A stretch of DNA of 64,000 nucleotides from assembly GCA_013400115.1 (NCBI GenBank), contig VXBP01010369.1, forward strand, positions 1 through 64,000, in the 5' to 3' direction. Numbering within the stretch: the stretch's first letter is position 1; each line of letters opens with the position of its first letter. This DNA is from Rhinopomastus cyanomelas (lineage: Eukaryota; Chordata; Aves; Bucerotiformes; Rhinopomastidae). Shown here one piece after another: positions 36,249-47,425 of the stretch. The notes beneath the pieces are model-generated. The model saw nothing but the letters and a program-made list of their open reading frames with translations, did not search any database and was not told the origin of the DNA. The translations under genes and the position numbers were made by a program.

Positions 36249-37646
36249 CCAGTATGTAGCAGGGTCTGAAGTCTGGGAGAGGGGTTTTGGTAATTTCCAT
36301 TGGTCTAAGATAACTCATGGGTCGTTTTTCCATTTTTTTATCTCCTAGTAACTTCATTTTAATTTTTAAACTTGTTCTGTAGAAAGGACAAAGGCTCCTT
36401 CAACAGAACGATGACAAGAGGAATGTAGCTGGTTGAAAATTAGACTTATTTATTTAAACAAGTGATTTATGTTATAACTTTTATCACTATCATTTTACAC
36501 AGTCAAAACTAATAGATGAATACAAGCACTGCAACACTTCTTGGTTGTTTAAGTAACTTTATCTCATAATACCAGGTGGAAAATCCCCCCTACATACTGG
36601 TGATTGCAAATGTTACTTTGTCATCGTAACAAACGTGGTCTAAATGCCCTCTGTTCATCTGCCTTCATCATATTGATCATTTTTTTTTGTGACTAGCTAA
36701 ACTAGACCCCAAATTATGCAGGCATTACAATAAACAGTCCATCATCAAACTTCCATTCATCTTGGGCAAACCTACTCTATTTTAAAAAGTGTAGAATTGA
36801 AATAGAACTCCAAGCTTCATGTTTTATTTTAACTTAAAGTTGTCATAGCTGCATCCCACGTCCATTTTTTTTTTTCTTAGACACAAAATTGAATTTGAGC
36901 TAAGAAGCATTGCCATCAACTTTAAATTTCTTGTTATCCTCTTCTGACAGATTAACTTTTTCTCTGGTTTGTGTTTTACACAAATTTCAGAAAACCCAAC
37001 TACCGTGTCGAATCGATTTGAGTCTAAGAGGAACAGGACAATGGGTTCTTACCTGTCCATTACAATGAAAGTTCCTGTGATTCTGTAAGCAGTGGATATG
37101 TTATATACACCAGTAGTTTTTGCTTTCTTCCTGCTGGAGAAGACAGGTAAGTTGACTAGAGTACAAAAGAAAAGGGAGACGAATGACTCTGGAGGGCATC
37201 ATCAAACTCCTACAGAACACAAAAAGGCAACTTTGCCAGAATTATAGCAAAGGCACCTAGGATAATTGTTCAGTTCCTGTTTATTTTATTGCTGAAAACT
37301 CTGACACTTCAAAACTCTTGAAGCGTCTTCTGTGGTATTTGAACATATGGTAGAAGCTGTGAGAATGAATACGTTACCATAGGTGGTTAAATGATGTGTG
37401 AGATATTAAAGACCTATGTTAGAGAAATAGAAATTATATTTAAATGCTATGCACATACTGAGGGTCCAGTTGATTTCTTGACCTTGAGTCAGATCCATAA
37501 ATAGTATTTTACCTAAATAATTGAAGAGTATGAGGGTTGGAAGACAGAGGGCTAATGATACCTGTTCCTAAGGAGGAAGGGAACAAGGAACAATCAGGCA
37601 ACACTGAAGAGAACATTTGTGGGTTGGTTTTTTTGATGGCATCTAT
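36249..37646. other. Intergenic, no recognised feature
   Basis: AT-rich unique-looking sequence; I see no gene or repeat. Confidence 0.5.
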
Positions 37647-38045
37647 CACAGAATCATGGAACAGTTAGGGTTGAAAGGGGCTTTTAACAGTCATCTAGAA
37701 CAACCCCTGGAGTGACTAGGGACATCTTTAGCTAGATCTAGTTGCTTAGAGTCCCATCCAACCTAACCTTGAATGTTTCCAGGGAGGAGGCATTTACCAC
37801 TTCACTGGACAACATGATGCAGTGTTTTACTGCCCTCGTTATAAAAAACTTCTTTCTTGTATCCAGGCTAATTCTACCTTCATTCAATATAAAACCATCA
37901 CCCCTTCTCCTTTCACATCAGACCCTGCAAAAAAGTCAGTCCCTGTATTTCAATTAAGTCTGCCATTGAAAAGCTGCAGAAAAGTCTCTCCAGAGACACC
38001 TTTTTTCCCCAGGCTGACCTACTCCAGCTTCTTAGCCTTTCCTCT
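37647..38045 (-). mobile_element. Old CR1, 5'-truncated
   Basis: The + strand begins with ACAGAATCATGGAACAGTTA and the GGGTTGAAAGGGG block, then the CCTAACCTTGAATG and CTTCTTTCTTGTATCCAG segments of the older CR1 class. Coding remnants are heavily mutated. Confidence 0.82.
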
Positions 38046-38053
38046 AAACCAGT

Positions 38054-38142
38054 TATATAGATATATATTATTAGTTATACACACATGTAGATATGTGTAT
38101 TTACATATATACATATATACATATGTGTATACACATATATAA
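38054..38142. repeat. AT/CA-rich microsatellite
   Basis: An impure run of TATA, CATA and TGTATA units directly follows the old CR1. Confidence 0.9.
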
Positions 38143-38390
38143 CTGCATCATATGCAACCACATAACAGATATTTTATTTAATGGCTATACCTCTGGCTAC
38201 TGACGTGTGCAGAAGAAAGAACATATTACATGTGCTAAACTAAGCAAAGCAACTTTTTCTGTGGTAGGGACAGCACAATTTTCAAAGGACTGAAAGGCTG
38301 ATTTCCATTATGGGGCCTGAATTCTTACCCCATCTCTCTTGTTGGCAGGCTGGCAAATCTCAAGCTATGATAGGTACAGAGAAACCACCC

Positions 38391-39027
38391 CAAGCTAACC
38401 TCATGGGGTTCAACGACACCAAGTGTAAGGTCCTGCATCTGGGTTGAGGCAATCCTAAGCACAAATACAGGCTGGGCAGTGACTGGCTGCAGAGTAGCCC
38501 TGGGGAGAGGGACTTGGGGCTGCTTGTGGACAGAAGGGCTCCTCAGTTCAAGAGGGATGTGGAGATGCTGGAGAGGGTCCAGCGAAGGGCAACAAAGATG
38601 ATGAAGGAGGTGGAGCACCTCCCTTACGAGGAGACGCTGAAGGAACTGGGTCTCTTGAGCTCGGAAAAGAGGAGACTGAGGGGTGACCTCATTAATGTCT
38701 ACAAATATGTGAGGGGTGGGTGTCAGGAGGATGGAGCTGGGCTGTTCTCAGTGTCATCTAGTGATAGGACGAGGGGCAATGGTTGTAAGCTGGAACATAG
38801 AAGGTTCCACATCAACCCAAGGAGGAACTTCTTCACAGTGAGGGTGATGGAGCACTGGAACAAGTTGCCCAGAGTGGTTGTGGAGTCTCCTTTACTGGAG
38901 ATATTCAAGACCCGCCTGGATGTGTTCCTGTGTGACTTGGTCTAGGTGATCCTGCTGTTGTGGGGGGATTGGACTAGATGATCTTTCGAGGCCCCTTCCA
39001 GTCCATAGTGATTCTATGATTCTATGA
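38391..39027 (+). mobile_element. CR1 with a mosaic of two subfamilies and an internal deletion
   Basis: Bases 38391-38533 match an older CR1 class (AAGTGTAAGGTCCTGCATCT, AGGCTGGGCAGTGACTGG). From about 38536 the sequence is the younger class (CTCCTCAGTTCAAGAGGGAT to the ATTCTATG tail). About 165 bases between the two parts, present in the copy at 53.4 kb, are missing. The frame 38514-38945 is open over 143 codons, so the younger part is fairly recent. Confidence 0.85.
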
Positions 39028-40221
39028 ATCCCATTCTACCACTAGAGAAGTGACTCTCTTATCTCAGCAGTAAAAGGGTCTAGCAATATATTTCCATCCT
39101 GGGTGCCTTGGTTAGGGTGAGTATGTCCACCCCATTCGATCTGATATTTAGATACCACAACAGTATTTTACAGCTCCACCTAGTGGCTAATTGTGAATCC
39201 TTACCCAGCCCATAATAATGTCAACTAAGCCTTGCCTTAGGTGCAAAGCTCGCTTGAGCAAGGGATATCAGAATGTAGCTGCTTGAATGACAGGACAAAG
39301 ACAGGTCGAGGCTTCCTACATTGCATAATCTAGACCTTCGGACTCTTCCTTGGACCTGCCAATTACTTACAGCGCTTCTGGCTGCGTATGAACCATGATT
39401 ATTTCGCTTTTGTGAAAGCAAAAAAAATTGTACCTTTCGTTGTGAATCCTTATCCTAGTTGGTGATGCTTATTTTTGTTCAAGTGACTTGCAATAATTTT
39501 TACACTTGCTTATTTGGACCGTTCTTGGGAGCAGGATTCATTTAATGTATTTTTGATGTCAGGTTTCAAGTAGCTACCTAGATTCATTCCAGATTTACTG
39601 CCTTGAAGCAGACATATCCAGAAGGGAAACAAGATCATCCCCTGTAACATCACCCTAGCAAAGAAGGATGCCACTTACTTCAGGTGCTTAATTTGTGATT
39701 GAGTGGATGTTCTTATGTCTTTCTATTGGCCTTATAGGAAGCTTGATCCTCTACAGAACACTCCTGCCCTGGCTTATTCCAGATAGATGTTAATATCAAT
39801 TAACCTGTTATTGTCTCCATATTCCATTTTGCTAAACAGAAAGAAAAGGAAGGTTGTGTGTATTGAGCCTGCATCATACTTGAAGTTTCCAGTAGATTAC
39901 ACTTGTTAAATTAGAAATGTTTGATGCTTTTTATTCATTTCAATGCTGAGCAAAATAATATTATATTCTATGTCAATGCTCCTATTTTACTTTAGAAGCC
40001 ACATATTTTGGGAGGGGACAATTTAAGCAATTAATATTCTAGAGTTACATTTAAGTTTAAACAAAACCAGTTTAATTTATCTTGTTTATATGTTGTGCCT
40101 CTTGGATGGGATATCTGAGTGATTGTGTGTTTGATTGTCAGTGACTACTCTCTTTAGAACCAGAGGAGCTGCTAGGCCATTCATGACAAGCAGAGAAATT
40201 TGTGGAACATTCTGCAGTGTA
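39028..40221. other. Intergenic, no recognised feature
   Basis: No gene, RNA gene or repeat family recognised. Confidence 0.5.
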
Positions 40222-40483
40222 CTGCAAAGGGGGCAATGGGTGTGAGCTGGAACATAGGAGCTTCCATAAAAATATGAGAAGGAACTTCTTCACAGTGAGG
40301 GTGACAGAGTGGGAATGGGATGCCCAGGAGGGTTGTGTATTCTTCTCTGGAGACATTTAAAACCTGCCTGGATGTGGTCCTGTGTGACTTGCTCTAGGTG
40401 ATCTTGCTCTGGCAGGGGGATTGGACTAGATGATCTTTCGAGGTCCCTTCCAATCCCTAATGATTCTATGATTCTGTGACTCA
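40222..40483 (+). mobile_element. CR1, strongly 5'-truncated
   Basis: It starts at GGGGGCAATGGGTGTGAGCT and runs to the AATCCCTAATGATTCTATGA end. A deletion in the middle (near 40310) shifts the frame. Confidence 0.92.
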
Positions 40484-41418
40484 AAAAGGAAAGTTACTTT
40501 AAACTGCTAATTATTTTCCCCAGGGAGTAAATGTAAGCAAAGTGTTATTTGGGTTTGAATATTTTTTAAATTTTCAATTCCAGTTGCAAAACTTATCTCC
40601 GTAATGTAATAAGAGCAGAGGACACTGGGGTAGTCTGAACTGAAATGTTACAGCCTCGTGTTTAAATGTCTAAAGTCAGATTATACAACCTTGTCTTTCA
40701 AACTCTTCTGAGAATAGAAGCTAAGGTCTGTTTCGAACAGAAGAATCAGAAAGCCATACAGACAGGATGTACTTCTTGCTGTTCCTTGTAATGAACAGCA
40801 ATAAAATAATAAAATGTTTTATTTTAAATCAGAAAAGTGTAATCTAGGGATCAGAAAAATAGGTGCAAAGCAAAGCAATTCAGATACACTGCAGCTGTGT
40901 GTTACCTAAGAGAAGCCATCAGTAAGCAGTGTAGCTTACTTGCAGCTGGCCCAGGTGAATGTCCAGTCAGTAGGGGCTAGCTGAGAGGAGTGTTACACTG
41001 TGCGTATGGAAAGGGTAGAGTGACCCCCTCATGTGAAGCAGCAATTGATAAATCAGAATTTTTATGAATTATCAAGTAAACTTCTTGGATGTCAGCTGTC
41101 TTTCTCTGGCAGCTAAACAGGTAGGGACAGATCCATAAAGGAAAAAAATCATGGCAAGGTCAAGTCCATGAAATACTAAATTCAAAACTCCTCTCTAATA
41201 TCCACACAAGATAGTATGACAGTCTATACCACCCGTGGTGGCACCTGGGGACTTGAAGTAAAAACATGCACTGGAGAGAAGACAGAAGCTGAGGATGTGC
41301 TCCATCCTCATATAAGTGACACTTCAGGTGTAAGACTGAGAGCTCACCGTGCTGTCGTTTGGTTACCCTACACCAAATACCTGGTATTTTTCCTTCCACT
41401 TTTCAGCTTTAAAATCAG
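40484..41418. other. Intergenic, no recognised feature
   Basis: No gene or repeat recognised. Confidence 0.5.
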
Positions 41419-41502
41419 AATCACAGAATGTGAGGGATTGGAAGGGACCTCAAAAGATCATCTAGTCCAATACCCCAGCCACAGCAGGATCACCTAGACC
41501 AA
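41419..41502 (-). mobile_element. CR1 3'-end fragment
   Basis: Only the terminal 84 bases remain (GAGGGATTGGAAGGGACCTC block on the + strand), 5'-truncated. Confidence 0.9.
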
Positions 41503-42599
41503 TACCTCAATAACTGTTTTCATCACCCGTGCTGAGCTAGCTTTTAGAGGAAGAACATACAACACCTTGAAACAAGATGGGGAGAGCTTATGAAAGCTCT
41601 GCTAAAGGGCTGTCATGTTTGTTAGGACAAAAATCATGTTGCTTGCTACTTACTAGGCTCAGATCTTTCTGTATACTAACCTGCCGTTGTTACTTTAATC
41701 AGTTCTAACCCAGGACTTCATCCAATCATCCCTCGTGCATCTATTTACTTTACTATAACTGTTGTAAGACAGCTTTGATGCATAGGAAATTCAATTTAAC
41801 CTAATATTTTTCTGAAACACACACTCACTATTTCCTAAAAGTGAGATTTTTTTTTTTCCTGAGATCTTGGTTTCTGATTCCATCTTCATACACATCTATT
41901 CCAGTTGTTTTCTTTAGCTTCTGTTAGAGCAGCATCTGGTAAAATTTGATCTGCAATTTAGGAGAGAGTCAGAGAAAGAGATTCTAGATGGAAAGTGACC
42001 ACATCTGTCCTTCAGCAGTTTTGAGACGTGAAAATTAGGACTTTTGAAAAAGAAAACAACCAGGATTAGTCACAATTTTCATATGCAACCCTACCTACTA
42101 ACATATTTAAGCAGTGAATAGAGCATCTTGTCACATTTGGCTTTGTGAAATGCTAAAGCAAAGCCACTGTGTCTAAAAAACAAATCTTGTTCTGCTTATA
42201 CACCCAGGATGTCACCTTCTGAATTCTCCAAGCAAACCCATGGTAACAGAATGTTTCCTCCAGATGGCAAAAATATCTTTAATTATGTCTCACAAATAAA
42301 TTACAGTGCTGTAGCCATCTTTGCTGCTAAAAGGTGGTTGTTCCTTTACCAGAATAACTGTAGATGACATTCTGCAATTAAAGTCACTTGAATCTTGTTT
42401 TTGATTTGAGTGGAGCAAGAACTTTATGTATCATATCGCAAAAGGAGGAGTATCTATGCGCATACGCTGAATACAGGTATGTAAGTGTATTTACTGAAGA
42501 GAATTCTCAGCTTCCTTCCTTTGTTAGGGGAAATAAAATGTACAATAAAATCAACTAACCTGAAACTGAAGAGAGCTGCTGTAAACCATAGTTGGAAAT
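41503..42599. other. Intergenic, no recognised feature
   Basis: No gene or repeat recognised. Confidence 0.5.
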
Positions 42600-43015
42600 A
42601 ATTGTCACTGCAATCTTCAAAATGGGAAAGAAGGAAGACCCAGGTAATTATAGACTGGTCAGCCTCACCTCCATCCCAGGAAAGATGGTGGAACAATTTA
42701 TTCTAGAGGCTGTCTCCAGGCACATCAGGGAGAGGAGGGTGATTAGGGACAGTCAGCATGGCTTTACAAAGGGAAAGTTGTGCTTGACCAACCTGATAGC
42801 CTTTGATGAGGGCATAACCAGGTGGACAGATGATGGCAGAGCAGATGGATGTGGTCTATCTTACATCCTCATAGCCAAACTGAGGCAGTGCAGTCTAGAT
42901 GATCAGGTAGTGAGGTGGATCGTGAGCTGGCTGCAGGATAGAAGCCAGAGAGGAGTGGTCAATGGGACAGAGTCTGGTTGCAGGCCAGTATCTAGTGGAG
43001 TGCTCACCAAGCCTG
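42600..43015 (+). mobile_element. CR1 reverse transcriptase fragment lacking its 3' end
   Basis: It starts at the VTAIFKMGKKEDPGNYR motif, followed by the LTSIPGKMVEQ and HGFTKGKLCLTNL motifs. It then jumps across the LDFSKAFDTVSH motif, which is deleted near 42868. It continues to WRPVSSGV and stops before the polymerase FADD motif. One open frame (42592-43083) spans it. CR1 copies normally keep their 3' end, so loss of that end implies a later deletion. Confidence 0.88.
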
Positions 43016-43934
43016 TTGAGCAGGAAGATGACAACGTAGGAAATGTAACAAAAAACACTGTAGTTCACCTTTTATTAACTTAACTCTGTCTAACCCAGCA
43101 TTTTCACTTCCAAGAAGAGTTCCCCAAACGTTAGTGTGAAAACCTGTGTGTGGAGCCAGTGATGGTGACTAAGAAATGCAGCATACTCTAGTTATAAGGT
43201 AGACTTTGCTGCAGGAGAGGGAGAAGGAAATACAAACCTTTGCTTTGCATTGCTAGGCATTTTGTGCTTTTAGAGTCCTGCCTCTGCCATTTGTGTCTCA
43301 ATACGTGGCTGGAGCTAAAGGAGATGTGGCCCCTGGGCCCTTTCAGTGATTCATCCCTATAAATTTCCGTCACCTGTAAAATGCCCATCCTGTCTAGCTC
43401 CTTACAGTGTTTTTAGCTGTTGTTATTACAGCTGTACATCACACCCCAACACTGCATATCAAAGTCAAAGAGAAAATGAACAGGAAAATTGCACTTATTT
43501 GTAGTGGAGACAAATGCCTTTTGTTAGAGGAGCTGATTGTACCACCCGGTGTGTGAAGGGTGGTTGCAAATAGCAACGTGTACACATACTCAAGCCTTCT
43601 CCCCACACAGTCTCACTTCACCCACACACTCTAGCTGCTCAGTAAGTAATTGTAGTCGTCCTGGTTTTGATTTCCCAGAGTCCAAACACACACAAAAAAC
43701 CACAGGACAAATTTATAGTGAAGAGAAATTCTAATGAGTTTTATTAGCAAACAATAAACAGAAAAGGGGGACAAAACAAACACCTTGCAATGCCACCTGG
43801 AGATGGTGAGATGTTTGCACTTCTGCCAAGGTGAACTGCTGTGTCTGGTTTGGGAGAATGGCAACCAAGAGCCAGTTCTAGTGCAGACTGTGTGTCTAGG
43901 CCAGTTACCAAAGTGATCTGTGTTGTACACATGC
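43016..43934. other. Intergenic, no recognised feature
   Basis: No gene recognised. The 43730-43934 part may belong to the LTR element that follows, but I cannot show it. Confidence 0.4.
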
Positions 43935-44279
43935 GGGCATTTTCACTAAGATTTTTAGTCACGACGGGGTCTGAGGTGGGTCCATTCTGAATAACGAGCA
44001 GATACCAGACGTCATGATGCAGAAGACTTTTATTCTACAAAACACCTTCTTCACCAGCTGTGTTCTGCCAATCACCTTTGTTGTACTTCATTTGGAATTT
44101 GCATGGTTGGTTAGCTCTATTTTTTCACTACAGGCAGTTTGCACAGTAGCTTACAGAAGTTTACACAACAGCTTGCTTCAGAACGTATCTACTCTGCTCG
44201 CCTGGTTCTACCCTTGCTGTAAGCCACATTCCATTTCTGCAACATCCTGGTCTCCAGCTGCTTTTCCCAAGGTCTAACA
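43935..44279 (-). mobile_element. Probable solo LTR of an endogenous retrovirus
   Basis: Read on the minus strand, the element starts with TGTTAGAC (44279 to 44272). It carries an AATAAA signal (44034 to 44029) and then an R/U5-like segment with CAGACCCCGTCGTGACT. The order of TG start, U3-like part, poly(A) signal and GT-rich U5 is the LTR layout. The 3' end of the LTR is not certain, and no target duplication was found. No retroviral gene lies beside it. Confidence 0.5.
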
Positions 44280-46041
44280 ATCCCTTCAGACTCACTTGAA
44301 GTATTGATCAGCTTTCTGAGACCACTGCATCCACAATTTTTGTCCTGGTGGACCAGAAGGAGTTGGAGGAGACCATAGATGCTGCTTGCAGTCACCCAAA
44401 TGCTGTATTTTCTGCCTGTGCTACCTGTGGATACCCATACTATGTGTGTGTGTCTATGTACTCGTAAGGACTACACAACCAGCCTCACTACTGGTAATGA
44501 CCTAGGTGGAGCTGCAGCCCCTGCACCTCTATTAGCCTTCATGGTTGGGCAAGATCCTAACAGAGAACTGTTCTTTTCCTGCTCGTTTTCTCTTCTGTTC
44601 TTTCTATCAGTGATGTCAGTGAGATTTCAATGTACAAAACGCATAAGATTGATGTTACTATTAGCCAAACTTTTTTTAGCAAGATTAATTACTTCTGTTG
44701 CCAAATATATGGCCTTCTAAAGAAACTGTATTTTAGGATGTGCACAGTACCTGCCACATAAAACACGGAACTCTTTAAGCGCTCCTTAGCTGGACAGATG
44801 AACATGGTGGCATACAAAATGATTGACTGTGTTTAAAATCATGCACCAATATTTACCCAGTGCAAGAGGACAGCATAACAGTTTCTAGGAAAGTGAATAA
44901 TGGTTTCTGCCTTGAGGATTTTATAGTCTAAACTCAGATGTGACAAGGTAAGTGATCGCAAGCAAGACAGTATGAGAGCTACAATAACAGGAAAGCTGCA
45001 TTTTCTGTTTTCTCCCTTTCTTGTTTATACTTGTTATTGTTTTTGAAAACAGTTTATAATTACTTAATTGGCATGAACTTAAAAGCTGTTTTGTGATGAA
45101 GGTCTCACACTGAGTAAGTGTATGGAAATGAGAGGATATGACAAAGAATGAGAGAGGGTGAGGCACAGGACAAGAGGAAGACAGAGAACAAAATAACCGG
45201 GTGGGTACAGAAGCACTCATGAAAAGCAAGATGGGGAGAATAAATAAATACAGACTAGAAGACATCTGTAGGACTAGACAAGCAATGAAAAAACATCTGT
45301 TACACATCCAAGACCAAGATGCTGAAAGCTTCAATACAGTACATATTTGGGACACGCCGGATAAACCAGGCTGGGATAACAGCAGCCAATTCTGGTTACT
45401 ACTGCTGCTGGAGCAGAGAGAGCTACATGGAAGCCAGAACTTGCTGTCTGCTTGGCTTCTCAGTTTTGTGCAGCTCTGTAGTTAGGTAACTTTTTTTACA
45501 TCAGTAAAAAAGTTTTGAGCACACATTCACAGCATATTTATATTTAATTATTTATAAATTGTATACGTGCTACTGTAAAGTTAGATTATGCACGGAGTGA
45601 AGGTGAAATAGACAATTTTTACTTCTTAAATCTGTTTTGTGATGATAAAAAAATGCCTGGGTTGCAGGCATCTGAATTTGGATACTACTACCCTTAACAG
45701 GCAGAAAATATACCACAGAAATATACATTTCTGAGCTAAGGTCAAATCTACAGTCCTTTGCTCAAGCAGGTATTTTCTATTCTGGAAGTACATTTCAGTA
45801 CTACCAGCAGAACAGAGCAATTACTTTGTAAGATGAGAAATGCTAATTGAGTTAACTCCATTTCCTGGAAAAATCCCCTTATGAATCGAAATGTGTGTCT
45901 GTAGGAAAGAGTGAGGGATCTGAGTTAAGAAAAGCATTCAGAACTGGTGAGTAAAATGAGACAGCTAACTAAATGTCAACATTTAGTGTCTACAAATGGT
46001 TAGTATGCTCTAGCTTCCTGTGTTTTATGATGAAGAATCCA
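44280..46041. other. Intergenic, no recognised feature
   Basis: No gene or repeat family recognised; open frames here are short and unlike known proteins. Confidence 0.5.
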
Positions 46042-46373
46042 CCTACTAATGTCTACAAATATTTGAGGGGTGGGTGTCAGGACGATGGCACTGGGCTGTT
46101 CTCGGTGTCATGTAGTGATAGGACAAGGGGCAATGGTTGTAAGCTGGACCATAGGAGGTTCCACATCAACCTGAGAAGGAACTTCTTCCCAGTGAGGGTG
46201 ATGGAGCACTGGAACGGGCTGCCCAGGGGGGTTGTGGAGTCTCCTTCTCTGGAGATGTTCAAGACCCAACTGGACGGGTTCCTGTGTGACTTGGTTTAGG
46301 TGATCCTGCTGTTGCAGGCGGATTGGACTAGATGATCTTTCTATGATTCTATGATTCTATGATTCTATGATAC
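46042..46373 (+). mobile_element. CR1, 5'-truncated, young
   Basis: It starts at the NVYKYLRGGCQDDG-like segment and runs in one open frame (45973-46299) to the end of the coding region. A 3' end with four ATTCTATG-type octamers follows. The sequence is nearly identical to the 53.4-kb copy. Confidence 0.93.
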
Positions 46374-47170
46374 TACAGAAAACTACAGGAAGAATAGTGT
46401 ATATTTTGCAACGTAAGTTTTGCATCAGGAAAGTGACACAGACGTAGCTAAATCTGAGGCATATCTGGTTCTTTATAAAAATTTAACCAATGTACATAAC
46501 CAGTCTATGGTAATAGGAAAATCTGTGTTGTATAAACATGTGTGTGTCCTGGCTACATGCTAGGAAAGCTTAGTTTTGAACAGTCTAGACACAAATATGG
46601 AAAACATGAAGAAAATGACAATAACATGGTAGAAAAAGTCTGCAAAGTCTCACCATACACGTTACCTTCAAAGTGAACTCCGACACGCATTGTCTGTATG
46701 GGCAGTATCCAAAATTACAGTTAATTAACAAAACCACTGTCAATCTAAATTTAGAATCAAGCTTGAACAATTTGCTTTGTTCAGATTAAAAGTTAACTTT
46801 GGACTTTATATTCTTCATACTGTGAGAAATACATGTAACACAATACAACATGCAAACTGTGGTAGATCAAAGATAGAGTGCAGCTTTGTACACAGAACAT
46901 AGAAAATCAACTTTTTTTCTGTGAAGCGTGTCTTGGTTGACAATGTATTCCTGTAAAGAGAAAATAAAAGTCAAAGGAAGGTCACTGGAATGAAGATCTG
47001 CTGATTCAAGAGCAGATCTGTGTTATGCATGCATTTTTTAATATATTAAAATAAAACTTAAATGATGTTTACATATTTCTGAAAAGCTAAATTATTTCAG
47101 TTAAGGTTTCAGATAATATTACTGTGTAACAATGAACGGCTTGGAAACATAATGGGAAAGCTAAGCCATG
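46374..47170. other. Intergenic, no recognised feature
   Basis: No gene or repeat recognised. Confidence 0.5.
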
Positions 47171-47228
47171 AATCATAGAATCATTAGGGAGTGGAAGGGA
47201 CCTCCAGAGATCATCCAGTCCACTCCAT
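47171..47228 (-). mobile_element. CR1 3'-end fragment
   Basis: About 58 bases carry the AATCATAGAATCATTAGGGA terminus and the AAGGGACCTC block. It is truncated where the sequence turns to an unrelated spacer. Confidence 0.88.
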
Positions 47229-47298
47229 TTTCTTGATTGCAGTCCCTGACAAAGGAATAATATATGGACTTTAAGAACAAGACCCTGCCAGAGTGCAG

Positions 47299-47425
47299 AG
47301 AGGCTGCCCAGACAAGTTGTGGTGCCTCTTTCTCTGGAGATACACAAAACCCAGAGGATGTTATCATCTCCAGCCTGCTGTAGGTAAAACTCCTTTAGCA
47401 GGAGGATTGGACTACATGATCCTCA
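47299..47425 (+). mobile_element. Old CR1 3'-end fragment
   Basis: The GAGAGGCTGCCCAGACAAGT block, a TCTCTGGAGATA segment and AGGAGGATTGGACTACATGA match the final part of a CR1 in the opposite direction to its neighbour 70 bases away. Confidence 0.8.

Noticed and set aside
44014..44277. An 87-codon open frame with hydrophobic segments
   Set aside because: It lies antisense to the probable LTR and shows no known protein pattern.
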